A DNA stretch of 64,000 nucleotides, from assembly GCA_963966185.1 (NCBI GenBank), contig CAWZYM010000144.1, positions 62,001-126,000 on the forward strand, given 5' to 3'. A program made the position numbers and the translations under genes. The DNA comes from Rhabditoides inermis (Eukaryota > Nematoda > Chromadorea > Rhabditida > Rhabditidae). This document shows positions 23,532 to 35,990 of the stretch, in pieces; the stretch's first letter is position 1; each line of letters begins with the position of its first letter. A model generated the notes under the pieces. That model worked only from the letters and a program-made list of their open reading frames with translations, made no database searches and was not told the DNA's origin.

Positions 23532-25952
23532 CAGTGGCAGACCGAAGAAGCTGTCTCGTTGCTTTACAGAGATATGAGAGAACACACGAGAAAATGAAAG
23601 ATAGAAAGGGAGAGAGAAGGTAAGAAATGAGGAAAGATAGGAAGAGAGGAAGAAAAAGAGAGAAAAAAGAGTGGGTAGAAGGATAGAGGCTGAGAAATTG
23701 AGTGAGAGAGAAAGAGAGGGAAAGAGGGGGAGAGGAGGAGAGAAAGAAGTACAGAGATGTGAGAGAAGACGTGAGAGAAGGTGAGAAGGAGATGGAAGGG
23801 AGAAGGAAAGGGAAAGGGAGAGAAAGAGAGAAAGAGAGATGGAAAGAGAGGGAGAGAGAGAGGAAGAGAGAGGAAGAGAGAGGGAAAGAGATAAGGAGAT
23901 AGATTGAGATAGATTGAGAGAAGGAGGGTGAGAGAGGGAGATAAAGAGAGATGGGCAGGACGAGAGGGCGAGAGAAAAATGAAAGAAGAAAGAAGAAGAG
24001 AAAAAATAAAAACAACTAAATCTGAGATACATTGACAAGTACAGAGAGCTACCGATTAGTTCTACAAAACAATAATAACTTCAATGGCAGTATTCTCGAG
24101 AATAACATTTTACGATTAACTTTTTCTTACGAATCTTACGCATAGAAATATAAAGAACAGTAAACAAGTATACTAATTATCAATCATCTTCTTTTCAAAC
24201 TTAACAGCGTTCCAAAGCTCCTATTAGCACTTCCATAAAACATATGAAATCAATCAATACATCAATCAACTAATAATTTTCTTCTCTATGTAATTTACTA
24301 TTTTCATTATGTTATATCTAGCGCGCACAGCGCGCTAGTTTCAGATGAAAGTTGTCTCTGGTGAAACGGCGCACTCCTATAACGAAAGGAATGATACAGG
24401 GGTGTTGGACGCGTCGCAGCGTGTGAACGCTTCCATTGATGAAAAGCCGGATGAGAAGCAGAAGCACAACAACACTGCTGACTTGAACGGACACGAGGTG
24501 ACTTTGAATCCGGAATACGATCGCCCCAAGAAGTCAAGGCCTACTGTATCCCAGGGAAACCATATCACCGGCATCACTGAATCGGGTCTGAAGAGGGCTC
24601 GTCCGGGTGTGTATAACTGTTAACTTTATATTTTCTTTACTGTGGGATGGCACAGGGCTCTTGGGCGCTTCGCAGCGCGTGAACCCATTCAAGCGCGGTG
24701 CGTCGAAGAAAGCGTGTGAAAATGAAGGAAAGACTGCACATGAGTCATCGCGCGACACTTCGGAGAAAAACAGATACAGAGGTACTAATCATAAAATAGA
24801 GGTGATCACTCTATGTTTTAGATTTACAGACGATTCTCAAGGTGATTGGTGCTAGGAAAGACGACAACGAATCCTTTACTGTCAATAGTCTCACCTGCGT
24901 GGGCGATCTGTTCAATATCAAAGGTTTATCTTTCTTTATCTGCCAACACTATTTCAAGGCCGCTCTGCTTGCGAGAAACTCTACTTCCATTACGGAAACA
25001 TTTGGTCTCTGCAGTGTGATATGCTAGTCAATAGTGCTCACCCAGATCTCATTCGAGGTGGATTGCAGATTGATTTCTGAACAGAACGTTCGTATGCACA
25101 TTATTATAGGTAGTGGTGTTTGCGGTGTCCTATATCAGAGCGTTGCCGACCCGGAAGCGTTGCTGAATGAGTGCAAAGCTTTCGGAAGAGTGGAGCCGGG
25201 AGGGGCAGTCTTCACCTCGCCCCATGGTCTCCGGTGCAAGAGTGAGTGTAAGAGACGACGAGAGACGGTCACGATGGGAGAGAATGATCATATTCAGTTC
25301 TTTGTCACGCGGTGGGACCAGATTGCCGCCAGACAATCATGTCGTCTGGAAGGAAGCGCACCATCATTCAGCCACCGACAAAGGATCAGCAAAAGCGGCT
25401 CATCTCCTGCTACAGCGTTCCCATCGAGTTTGCGCGCCAGCAGGGCTATTCGTCCGTAGTGCGTTCTATTCATTATTTCTATCATCCACAACCTTCAACT
25501 CATACATCCTATTTTATTCACAACCTCTCAGGCTTTCCCGGCCATGTCAGTCGGAATATTTGGCTATGATCAGCAACTGGCTACAAAGCAAGTAGTTCAG
25601 TGGGCAGTCAACAAGGCGGCGGGGCACGGGGTCAGATACAAGTCCTTGTCTCACTCCCCTTCCCATTCTATATGCCTCATTTCATACCCTTACTTTTCGT
25701 TATCCTATCTTTCATCTCTCTCTAGTACTTGTCGTTAGTTAATCATTTTAGATTGCGATTGTTTTCGCGATCTACGAAGCTGATCTGCTCAAGATCTATT
25801 TGAAAGAGTTTGGGTCGATCCTCGAGACGGTGAGATTAGAGAGCATTATTGTACCTTATATTAGTAATGAAAAGGTTCAGAACGAGTCTATTGCTGCGGA
25901 TTTTGGCCGGTCCGACGGCAAAAAGATGCGCCGCGACAAGGAAAAGAAGTAG
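21474..25952 (+). CDS. Macro-domain protein, copy B
   Basis: Exons correspond to copy A at +9876 (21474-21803, 21862-21960, 22003-22044) and then +11985 (24345-24606, 24656-24781, 24824-24923, 24959-25057, 25110-25241, 25297-25458, 25532-25631, 25752-25829, 25876-25952). I saw no coding difference from copy A. The intron before 24345 is enlarged from 191 bp to 2.3 kb by Helitron B. The insertion ends six bases upstream of the exon, so the retained acceptor is tttcag next to the Helitron hairpin. The native polypyrimidine context is gone, which could impair splicing of this copy; that is inference. Confidence 0.75.
22260..23360 (+). repeat. Degenerate internal repeats of Helitron B
   Basis: Recurring diverged blocks contain gtcataact, an aaccgattt-like motif, tgaaacttt and then a dgatgcagtccacttcrtgat-like motif, near 22280, 22450, 22795, 22970 and 23320. 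The blocks alternate with a ccatatttgg-type element. They behave as ancient tandem units and contain no sustained reading frame. Confidence 0.7.
23456..24000. repeat. Purine-rich (GA)n low complexity
   Basis: Continuous GA/GGA-rich DNA inside Helitron B. Open Ser/Leu or Arg/Glu frames on both strands are compositional artefacts. Confidence 0.9.
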
Positions 25953-26310
25953 GGAAGCGTGTGAAATATCGTGATGAGGGTAGTGGGGAAAGAGAGAAGT
26001 ACGTTGGTAGTAGTAATTGTGAGATGAGGAGTGTATGATAGTTGGATCCGCATAACTTACCGGACCATTAGTTGATATTTTTTGTGATCGCTGGATATAT
26101 TAGATTGTATTGAATCGTTGACTCTCTTATTTTTGATAAACACACATATACTTTCCTCACAATCATTTACGGAACATCAACGGAGAGCTGGCGTATGGCT
26201 TTGCTATCGCTTTGGATGAGGTTCGCTGGGTCGAGTCGGTACTCAGAAAACATCACTTTGTCGAACCTCAATTGTACCTACTCCGATCGATCATAGCCGC
26301 TGACTGCTGA

Positions 26311-28886
26311 TCACCACTTCTTGTCCGTTACAGCGGTATTGGCTATTATTGTGAATCGTGTAAATAAAAGAAGCTTAAGAAAATTTGGCAATGACAGTAC
26401 CTGAGAATAGGTATCGAAATGGAAGATGAGTGATGGAGATCTGCATGTCTTGCTTATCGTCATTGCCTGGAAGGGCAGCAGGGAGAAGAGGGAAAGAAAC
26501 AACGGCCAGGGCCGCAGCAGGGGCAGGAGCAGGCGGGGAAGCGTTCTCCTTCTCATTCCCATCAGGTCGCTTCACAGGAGCCTCGTGCATCTGTAATCAG
26601 TGAACAGAATATCAGGCATGCGATTCGCCGGGCGTCACCCGGAAATGAGTCGCAACACTGACTCACCGAGAAAGTGGCCTTCTTCTTGCCCTTGTTGGGA
26701 ACGAGGAAGACAACAGGAGGAGCATCGTCGAGCGAGGCCTGCAACAGCAAGTACATAGGCAGTAGGTTGAACAGAACAGAACACGCACCATCCTCGTCCA
26801 CACCTTGACGAAATCGCGTCGCGGGGGCCTCTTCTCCGGCTGCACGTTGAGATCTCCGAGCCAGCTCGGCCGAACCACCGACCCCGCACTCGCCACAAAC
26901 TGAAACGAGCCAGTCACATCATCAATACAAGTAAACTGTACCCTTTTCTCTCATTTCCTCAAAAAACGTCCCTCATTCCACTTTCATGTTGTTACGGTTA
27001 AACGTAAAAAAGAGCCATAGTTGCCAGTGCCCAACTCATACTGGCAATCTTCTTCTCAGCCGGTTCGCCGCCTACAAAATCAAAGCCCCCGTTATTCAGC
27101 GTCGTCTGAGACATCAAACATAGAAATGCAAAATAGGGTATGCACAAAAACAATGAAAGCACGCATACTGACGTTCTTGAGGACAGCAGTACGGACAGCG
27201 GCGCCAGGGAGAGGCGTCTTGAACCCGGCAGCCACAGACGGACGGGCAGTGAGAGTGGGGGTCGACGCGCTCTGAACAAGTCAGTGGACACAGTTCTCAT
27301 CACAAGTCCTACCATCAAGAGATTGACGTTCTGGCCGGGCGTCATGCGCGCGGCCGCGGATGAACGAGGCGGCTGCGGGCCGGGGAAGCCGGGGATGCGA
27401 GGAGGAGGCAGCTTGTCGTCATCCTCGTCGTCGAGCGGGGGCAGTCCGAGTGCGGCGCACCCTCTCTCGCACCGCGTCCAGATGGGCGACCGCGTCGGCC
27501 CGCTCCTGCTTGGCAATGTTCTGTTCTCGGCGATGCGCGCCCGATCAAACAGGTCGTCGTTCTGCGAGCGCACACGCGCCAACAAGGCCTGAACAACAAC
27601 ATTTGTCTTTGGCGATAGGTAACATGTTGAGAGAACTTGATCCGAATCACATGCACATCTATCAGTAGAACCAAGTCGAGGAATAGGGTTTCACGCTCAT
27701 TGATCAAACTCGAGTCAGAAACAGTAATGTCACCGTCACGTACCTTGACGCTTTGGAGCTCGTGTCGACCTGAGAGGAAGGCCCTGTGGTGGCGGTCGCT
27801 GCTCAGATCAATGCTGAGCTGAGCCGCCTGCCGCTGCACCTGAGACAGCTTCAACAGCGTCTAAACACAACACTACACTTGAATGATCGATAAGGATACG
27901 GTAGGGACACGATCTCGGTAGTCTAACGCCGGCTTAGCCCTACTGTATGTTTCCCTACATATTGTTGATTCACGATTCCAGATTTCTGAGTGATATGCTA
28001 GCTAATAAATCGACATACCGCGTCCCTGTGCGAGTACCCTTGAGCAAGGCGATGCAGAAGCTCACGAGGATGCAGTCCCACTGGCTCGAGGAGATACATG
28101 CGACTGCGTGGGAGCAAAGGAACACCCGGAGCTTCTCCACCTACCATGGTACTCTAATGGATTGGGCTGATTATCGATCAAGTATCGACTGATTATCGGT
28201 CAAGAATCGTCGTCCACCACTAACCTTGATTGCTAAACTGTATTCCCCCGGCGTTAGCCTACCAAGATCTTGGCCCTACTGCATGCTTCCATTCATATTG
28301 TGTGATTGCAATGTCATGTACAGTTATAACGATTCCGGATAAATCTCTGAACCCTCTGAACCGCGTCCCTGTCACGGCAAGCCGCGCAGTCTCGCCTGCT
28401 CCTCCTCCTGCAGCTGTCGGTTCTCCCTTCGCAGGTGCTGCTCGCGCCTGTGCAGCGTGCGCATGTCCGCCTCCAGACGAACGCGCTCGTCCACGAACTG
28501 CAAAGACCCATTGAAATACTCATACAATTACATGAACACTGTAGGATTGTGCGTGCTACCAGATCACCCCTCATTCGAGCATTGTATGTCGGAATCAGGC
28601 TGATAAGCAAAGAACGTAAACAGGTAGATAACTCGCGTACCTCGGAGAAAATGCAGTTTCCGCGGCTGGCGTAGACGACGTTGTTGCGGGCGGCGTCGGC
28701 CTGCGCTTCCAACGCGCGCAGCTCTTCGCGGCACTCTTTGAGGGAGGCGCGCGTGGCCGCCGCGTCCGCCTCCACTCTCTCCAAGTGATCCCGCGTCTCC
28801 GACAGCTCGCGATCCACAGAGTGCACGCGAGCCAGCGCCTTCCCCAGCTCCGACACCAACTCCTCGCGTTCCATGCTCATACGTGT
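26311..28886 (-). CDS. Coiled-coil adaptor protein, Spindly/BICD-like (copy B)
   Basis: Exons match copy A at 28641-28886, 28376-28497 and 27744-27861, then about 27313-27588 and further small exons to about 26311. The introns are uninterrupted because Helitron A is absent. I see no clear coding difference from copy A, including the same frame-shifted segment in the 27313-27588 exon. The family assignment carries the same uncertainty as in copy A. Confidence 0.5.
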
Positions 28887-29253
28887 CTGCAATCAGAATA
28901 AGCGTGGTCGAACTAGTGAGGCTCACTCATTCCTCCTCGAGTTTGGCCGAGTCGTGTCGAACAGTTACATGCGACTGCAGCTCCTGGGTGAGCAGCGCCG
29001 CCGCAGTCGCCGACGCAGACGACGTCGACGTGCCGGGCATCTGGAAGACGTCACGACCTTCTGGAAGAGATTGGCGAGGAGATGTGCGGACAGAGCGTTG
29101 CGGCCGCGCTGCTGCCGCCGCCACTGGCACCGCTCAAAAGACCCGGCATGAGAAGAACATCATCATCGCATCATCATGCATCATCGCAGCCGCCATTGCA
29201 AGGTCTTCGAGCAGGAAAAGAGAGAGAGATGGAGAGAGAGAGATGGAGAGAGA

Positions 29254-29296
<43 letters not shown>

Positions 29297-29539
29297 GCCA
29301 CCCACCCCTCGCAGACCCCCGACAGTGACTGCTGCATCATGGCTGCCGCCCGCAACTTCTCCTTCTCCTCGCGTCCCTTGCTGCGGGAGGAGTAGGAGGT
29401 GGAGGGTTAGTCTCCACGCGACGACGCATCTGAAACATGACAGCTAGACAAACTATACTAATCCAACTACTCGGAGACTATCTCCAATATCCACAGAGTG
29501 GAAACCACGAACAAACAGTTCAGAGTTCAGAGTGTGTTT

Positions 29540-29935
29540 TTCATACAGCATTCCCCCGCTCTCTCTTTCTCTCTCCCTCCCTCTCCCCTCTTCTCTCTCT
29601 CTTCCTCCTTCTACCTCCTTCTCTCTCTCCCTCCCTCTACCTCCCTTCTCTCTTTCTCTCTCTCTCTCTCCTCCTCCCTTCCTTCTCTCTCTCTCTCCCT
29701 CCCTCCCCGTTCTCTCTCTCCCTCCCTCCCTCTCCCCCCTTCTCTCTCTCCCTCCCTCTAGCCCCCTTCTCTTTCTCCCTCCCTCCCTCTCTCTTTCCCT
29801 CCCCCTTCCTTCCCTCCCTTCTCTCTCTCCTTCCCCCTCTCTCCCCCTTCTCTCTCTCTTCCTCCTTTTTCATCCTCCCTCCCTTCTCTCTCTCCTTCCC
29901 CCTCTCTCCCTCTCTCTCCCTCCCAAAAAAAAACG
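29540..29935. repeat. Pyrimidine-rich low complexity at the end of copy B
   Basis: CT/CCT-rich DNA ending in an A run near 29925. An inverted counterpart lies at about 53490-53760, so this tract is part of a larger inverted duplicate. Confidence 0.85.
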
Positions 29936-29979
29936 ATCGAAAACGCTTATCGCTCTCTCTCTCTCTGTCATTCGCACAC

Positions 29980-30363
29980 AACTGAAGAACCTGAGCGCAA
30001 TATCATTCAAAGCACGTCACATTACAAAATAAGTATGATAAATCATCAAACAGACATACCATACCATAAGAGACAAAATTGCACGTTGAAGAAAAAATAT
30101 TATACTGGTTGCAAACCATTAATAAATTCATATAAACCAATAGCCACGTAACACAATTGATACACATTTATTCTACCAGCTACCACAGACAACACAAATT
30201 CAGAATAATACGATGAAATCAGAGCCATGCGAGAAACGACACAAAGCGAGTAGAAAGAGAACCAACTACACAACATGTCTCTATGTAAGTAAGCGACATA
30301 TCACACTAAACAGACTCTATGCAATGACTCTATGCATACTCTATACACTCTACTTCTCCATAG
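29980..30363. other. AT-rich intergenic
   Basis: No gene seen. It probably includes the 3' flank of the - strand gene that ends near 30364. Confidence 0.5.
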
Positions 30364-31790
30364 TTTCCTCCTCTTCTTCGCCCTCCTCTTCCTCGCTCTC
30401 CTTCTTCTTTTCGCCTGTCTCTTTTTCCTCGCTCTCCTCATGACAGGTGGAGGTGGCGGGAGGGCTTGCGATCGGACAGAACCCCGCAACAACCCGGCGG
30501 AATCCGGCGGCTGATGCGACTGACTCAGCGGGAGCGGGGGTAGAGTCGCGCTGAATAGACACATAAAACTAGTCAATGACTCAACCATTCCATGAATTCA
30601 ATCCACCCACCACGAGTAGACTAGGCGTGTTACTCCTCGATCGTTTCTCTTCGGTCGGACCAAACTCCTACAAACAAACTATACCCAACAGCTCTCTATT
30701 CCAATACAACAGCATAACCTCCTGTTCTTTCGTATTCTGATTCTCATTCTCATCATCCGCCTTCCTCTTGGCAACATGTTCCTAGATAGAATGTCACCCT
30801 CCCATCTGGATACTGTCTTTCCTCCCCGCTCACTCCACTGCCTCTCCGCTTGAACATGGGCGCCCCAGATCGGCTGGGCGGTCGGGATCCGCACGGCCCG
30901 CCCAGAAATCAAAAATAAGCATCATGGGATGTATATCGGGTTTTTTCATTGAACTAGCTATCTACAGCAAAGCTCGATATAGACAGATCACATCACTTAA
31001 TTAAACCGACAGATTAGGAAGCACAAAAAATACGCTTCGCCGACAAGTGTTATCAGAATAGCCAGTCTACGCAGTAATAACGGGTATAATTCGAACGTCG
31101 CTATACAACAGAACAATAAATACAAAAAAATAAGCAACATGTTTACCATGCATGGTCATGAACTGCGTGTTGGTGGAAAGGGAGAGAATGTAGCGACGAG
31201 CCACGTCCGACAGCACATCCAGGGTACTGAAAGGGATACCATCTCTCTCTCATTCTCTCTCTCTCTTGACTCTCTCCCTTCCTCTCTCACCTCATCCCTG
31301 TGTGGCATGGGTGAACCCCACTATCCTCGCCACTGCCATTCGCACCTCCCGAGCCGCAATCTCCGACGAAGACACAGTATCCGAGATCTGAACACATGCA
31401 AGATATGTTTGTGAACCAGTATGTTGTTTTTTTAAACTCCCATTCCCATCTAGGCAACGGTGCAACTTTACATCTTCTCAACCACCACCATTCTATAATC
31501 TATAAGAATAAGACACTCTTCAAACGCCATCAATGTGTGGGTTAGGTTGCAATCTGGAAATTCACTTTTGCTTGCCCGTCTTGCCCCGCTTGTCGCCCCT
31601 CTCCCGCTCTCTCGTCCCGCCATTCCCGGAAGAAACATGCTTCGAAGAGGAACAACTCGCATCCGGCATTCCCCTGCAACGACACTCACTCATCCAGAAA
31701 CCAGAAAGACGATATATTCTATGAATTACGGTATCTTCACAGTACCTCACTGCCTGGCGAGCTTGTTCTTGTCTTCGTCAGTGGCTGGCA
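30364..31790 (-). CDS. Histone-fold (Bromo_TP/TAF or SPT7-like) protein
   Basis: Probable exons on - are 31745-31790, 31567-31674, 31291-31387, about 31161-31228, about 30785-30904, about 30722-30775 and 30364-30550. The core reads SSEIAAREVRMAVARIVGFT followed in the next exon by TLDVLSDVARRYILSLST. This is the helix-loop-helix pattern of the histone-fold domain in TAF8/TAF3/SUPT7L-type transcription factors: a hydrophobic first helix, GF turn, then ALD-VLSDV-RYI. A basic segment (RERERGDKRGKTGK) precedes it, and the C terminus is strongly acidic (KKKESEEEEGEEEEETMEK). Joining the two histone-fold exons in phase appears to need one extra or missing base near 31293, where a TGA otherwise arises. 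Either the gene is damaged there or the assembly has an error. Confidence 0.5.
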
Positions 31791-31799
31791 GTTGGTGAG

Positions 31800-31922
31800 T
31801 GGCGGGCGCTTTCCGCTTATCGCAGTGCATTCCCCTCCCTTCCTCCGTCTCCCTTCTCCACTCGATTCACTAGTCACTCAATTTCGACCACACTTCCGGC
31901 ACACCGCGCAACTTTAATCATT

Positions 31923-31953
<31 letters not shown>

Positions 31954-32691
31954 TCATTCCAATCTTACGAAGGACACGACGATTGCAAGTACAATCAGGG
32001 AGAGATCAACCCTGTGACACAAAAGCGATCATCGAATCGAAATAACAAATATAAATATCTTTATTACACACAAAAACATCACAACTGACATAGTATAATA
32101 CTCGGAAACGCGAAAATTACACTTCTATCACCGCATTATGTAGTCACGATAATCCCATATAGAAACATTCGCATATCACAAAATTGTCAATCGAAAAAGA
32201 ATAGCCAATACGCTAGTTATATGCCGAGAGAGCAGAGTATGAGACTACAGACAAGAAAGAGTGAGATGATATATATTCAGTTTGCATTCAGCTCAACATT
32301 CTCGTCAAAAACATTATGTTGTCCAATAGTTCTACCGTAACCTCAAAGTGTTAGACAGTGAAAATTTCATCACACGTTCACAGTTCTTTTTCGCAAAACT
32401 GTCATCACACCTAGCTAGCGTATTGGTAACGCTCTCGCTTGAAAAAAGTATGTGAGTATGTTCAATTTGAAAATCTCATCGAAATAACTTTGATCTATCT
32501 CTAACCACTCTCATGTCTCTCCTGAAGCGGGAAACTCATATGCGAGCCTACTATAGGAATCGCGCGCGAAAGCGGGACGAATGGCTATTACAATGGCTAT
32601 TCCTGGTAACACTCCACCGACAGAATGCCACAGAAGTCGTCTGAATCATACAAATCAATCTCAATCAATCAATCGATAAATCGATACTCAC
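31800..32691. other. Intergenic with (TCAA)n microsatellite
   Basis: A (tcaa)n run sits at about 31918-31955. The rest is AT-rich. A tRNA 5'-half-like string (tagcgtattggtaacgctc) lies near 32415 without a B-box. No gene recognised. Confidence 0.5.
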
Positions 32692-33596
32692 AGTCGAGAC
32701 TGCTGATGACTGCCACCTTCATAGACACAGCCTCTCCGATGCCCACAGATAAGTCGTCTTCCGAGAGATACGGAACACCGTTCACCGGCACATCTAAACA
32801 ACACACCAATAAACCATGATGATACCATGAAATATAAGAAACAGAAATTACTAATACCGCAATGGCCATACAAAACGCAATTGGCAAAAAAAAAGAAATT
32901 TAAGCGAAATTCATTAACAGTAAGCTGTAAGCCGTCGTTCAATAATCGTCTCACCTCGATCCTCTGCATCATGTGGCTGTCCCTCTGGTTGGCGGCGTGG
33001 AAGGCCCTGCCAGCCACCTCGGCACAGCACGGACACAGCAGGGGCACGCTGCATAGCAGGCATGAGATAGCACACCCCTCCCCCCCCCTTCCCTCACCGA
33101 CACGTCTCCCTCGGCTGGACCGATATGGCCCTCGTGCCAGAGTAGACCAGCTCCGCGTCCGCGTCAGAACAGTTCGTCACGTCCACCACAATGTACCTCA
33201 AACAGAGAATCAGTGAGGTATAGCCATTCTCCTATTGAACTAGTCCCGCCCCCGCATCAAACCATCGACAAACAATTACGACAACCCACCTTGTGAATGG
33301 TCCATCTCCAGGCAGCACGTGCCAGGCAGAGACAGTGAGGGCAGGTACAATCTGCACTGCCAGAGGGAAGCGGGCCGTGCGCTCCAGAGTCTGCAATGCA
33401 CCCAGTGTTCCACTCATCCAATCATTACTCTCTCTCTCCTACCCCCACGCACCTCCCCCTCGTCTCCCCTCTGCTCGGCCTCGTATGTGAAGAGGAAGAC
33501 GCAGCTGAGCAGTCTGCCCGTGTATGGGATCAGGTCGTGCACCCCATCCTCCTCCGAAGGCGGCAGCGGAGTCGGAGGACGGAACGACTCCGGGAT
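32692..33596 (-). CDS. TRAPPC9/Trs120-like trafficking subunit, C-terminal part
   Basis: Five exons splice in phase: 33453-33596, 33290-33390, 33098-33196, 32955-33048 and 32692-32793. Diagnostic stretches in order are IPYTGRLLSCVFLFTYEAE, VPALTVSAWHVLPGDG, YIVVDVTNCSDADAELVYS, ISVQPRETCRVPLL and VNGVPYLSEDDLSVGIGE. The series 'tVtxW-vLPgd', 'yivvDv-N-tdxeXeLxYt' and 'ETCRVPv' matches my recollection of TRAPPC9, a TRAPPII subunit that tethers Golgi and endosomal vesicles. The family's full length is about 1100 residues; only about 180 are visible, with neither end secured. The 5' neighbour on the same strand is the decayed Argonaute copy, so the N-terminal part is missing and the copy may be truncated. 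Confidence 0.55.
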
Positions 33597-33625
33597 CTGG
33601 ACCAATCAAAACGTGGACATTCATG

Positions 33626-33682
33626 ACATTATTATTATTATTTCACATTATTATTATTATTCCGTATATTATTATTCCGCCA
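33626..33682. repeat. (ATT)n microsatellite
   Basis: Two attattatt runs lie between the TRAPPC9-like exon and the last Argonaute exon, at the truncation point of the Argonaute copy. Confidence 0.9.
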
Positions 33683-33694
33683 ACCTCCACGCAC

Positions 33695-35295
<1,601 letters not shown>

Positions 35296-35904
35296 TCATC
35301 TCCACTCTCCCTCCTTCCCACAAAAAATCAGAATATCTTTTCATACCGAGACTGATAGCTGGGAGGAAGAGTTATTTGAGGAGGGAGACGGGCGAGAGAC
35401 GACGTAAACGTGATCAGAATGATGATCAAAACACGCGTCGCGCTTCATTTCAAAAATGCGCGAGAGAGAAGATGGAAATATATATACGAAACATGCTGCA
35501 ATTGGAACAATGAAATACAGAAGTAACACACAATTCGCATACTGCATTATATCACATTTATGAAACAATTAATAAAAACGCGTGAGTAGTGCAACAAACG
35601 AACGGTAAGCGTAAGCCATGTGAAATCGCGGAGAGGGGAAATCTCACCGACACTCTCTGGTGCACTACTTTTACAAAGCATAATAAAATAAGGAATAATA
35701 TCTATCTAACTACGCTGAAGGCAAGAGGCAGTGAAGCAGAACAGTCAGCAGATGGTGCCTTATTCCCTGCGATGCCTTTTGGTCTCCGGCCGACCACTCT
35801 GCAATAACGCGCTTTTGCATGCGTTCCCAACCGCTCTCCACTTTCTCTCTCTCTCCGCTCGCGCACTTTCGAAATAGCGTTTGTCACATTCTCATTCTCA
35901 CATT

Positions 35905-35990
35905 GGTGAATTCCTTGAAAGCCTGCTTGTACTTCTTCAGTGTCGTCTCCTCGTAAACAACTAGCACGATCGATATCTGAGTGAAACAGT
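35905..35990 (-). pseudogene. Orphan macro-domain tail exon
   Basis: Between a tttcactcag acceptor and a possible donor, the - strand reads ISIVLVVYEETTLKKYKQAF. This aligns with the last strand and helix of the duplicated macro-domain protein (IAIVFAIYEADLLKIYLKEF). No other macro-domain exon is nearby, so it looks like a single stray exon of a paralogue upstream of the Argonaute remnant. Confidence 0.5.

Larger units (their letters stand above)
22230..24338 (+). mobile_element. Non-autonomous Helitron insertion B
   Basis: Copy A has the empty site at 12353/12354 (aacca|tttcag). Here 2109 bp start TCTCCTTTTCTCACT and end CTAG, inserted exactly between A and T without target-site duplication. 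The terminal hairpin is a perfect 9-bp palindrome CTAGCGCGC-ACA-GCGCGCTAG (24318-24338) that includes the CTAG end, whereas canonical Helitrons keep a short spacer. The 5' end resembles insertion A, and both hairpins contain ACAGCGCGC, so they belong to one family. The interior has degenerate repeats around 22260-23360 and purine-rich DNA at 23456-24000. No transposase coding is visible. Confidence 0.88.
19920..29457. repeat. Tandem segmental duplication, copy B
   Basis: Second copy of the segment at 9217-19919. It ends near 29457, where copy A instead runs into the array. It contains its own macro-domain gene, coiled-coil gene and a different Helitron insertion. Confidence 0.95.

Noticed and set aside
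30364..33596. One single gene from 30.4 to 33.6 kb
   Set aside because: The C-terminal acidic/histone-fold exons and the TRAPPC9-like exons are separated by about 900 bp without exons and belong to unrelated families.
35905..35990. First thought to be a PAZ-domain exon of the Argonaute copy
   Set aside because: The peptide does not match PAZ but aligns with the last strand and helix of the macro-domain protein in this window.
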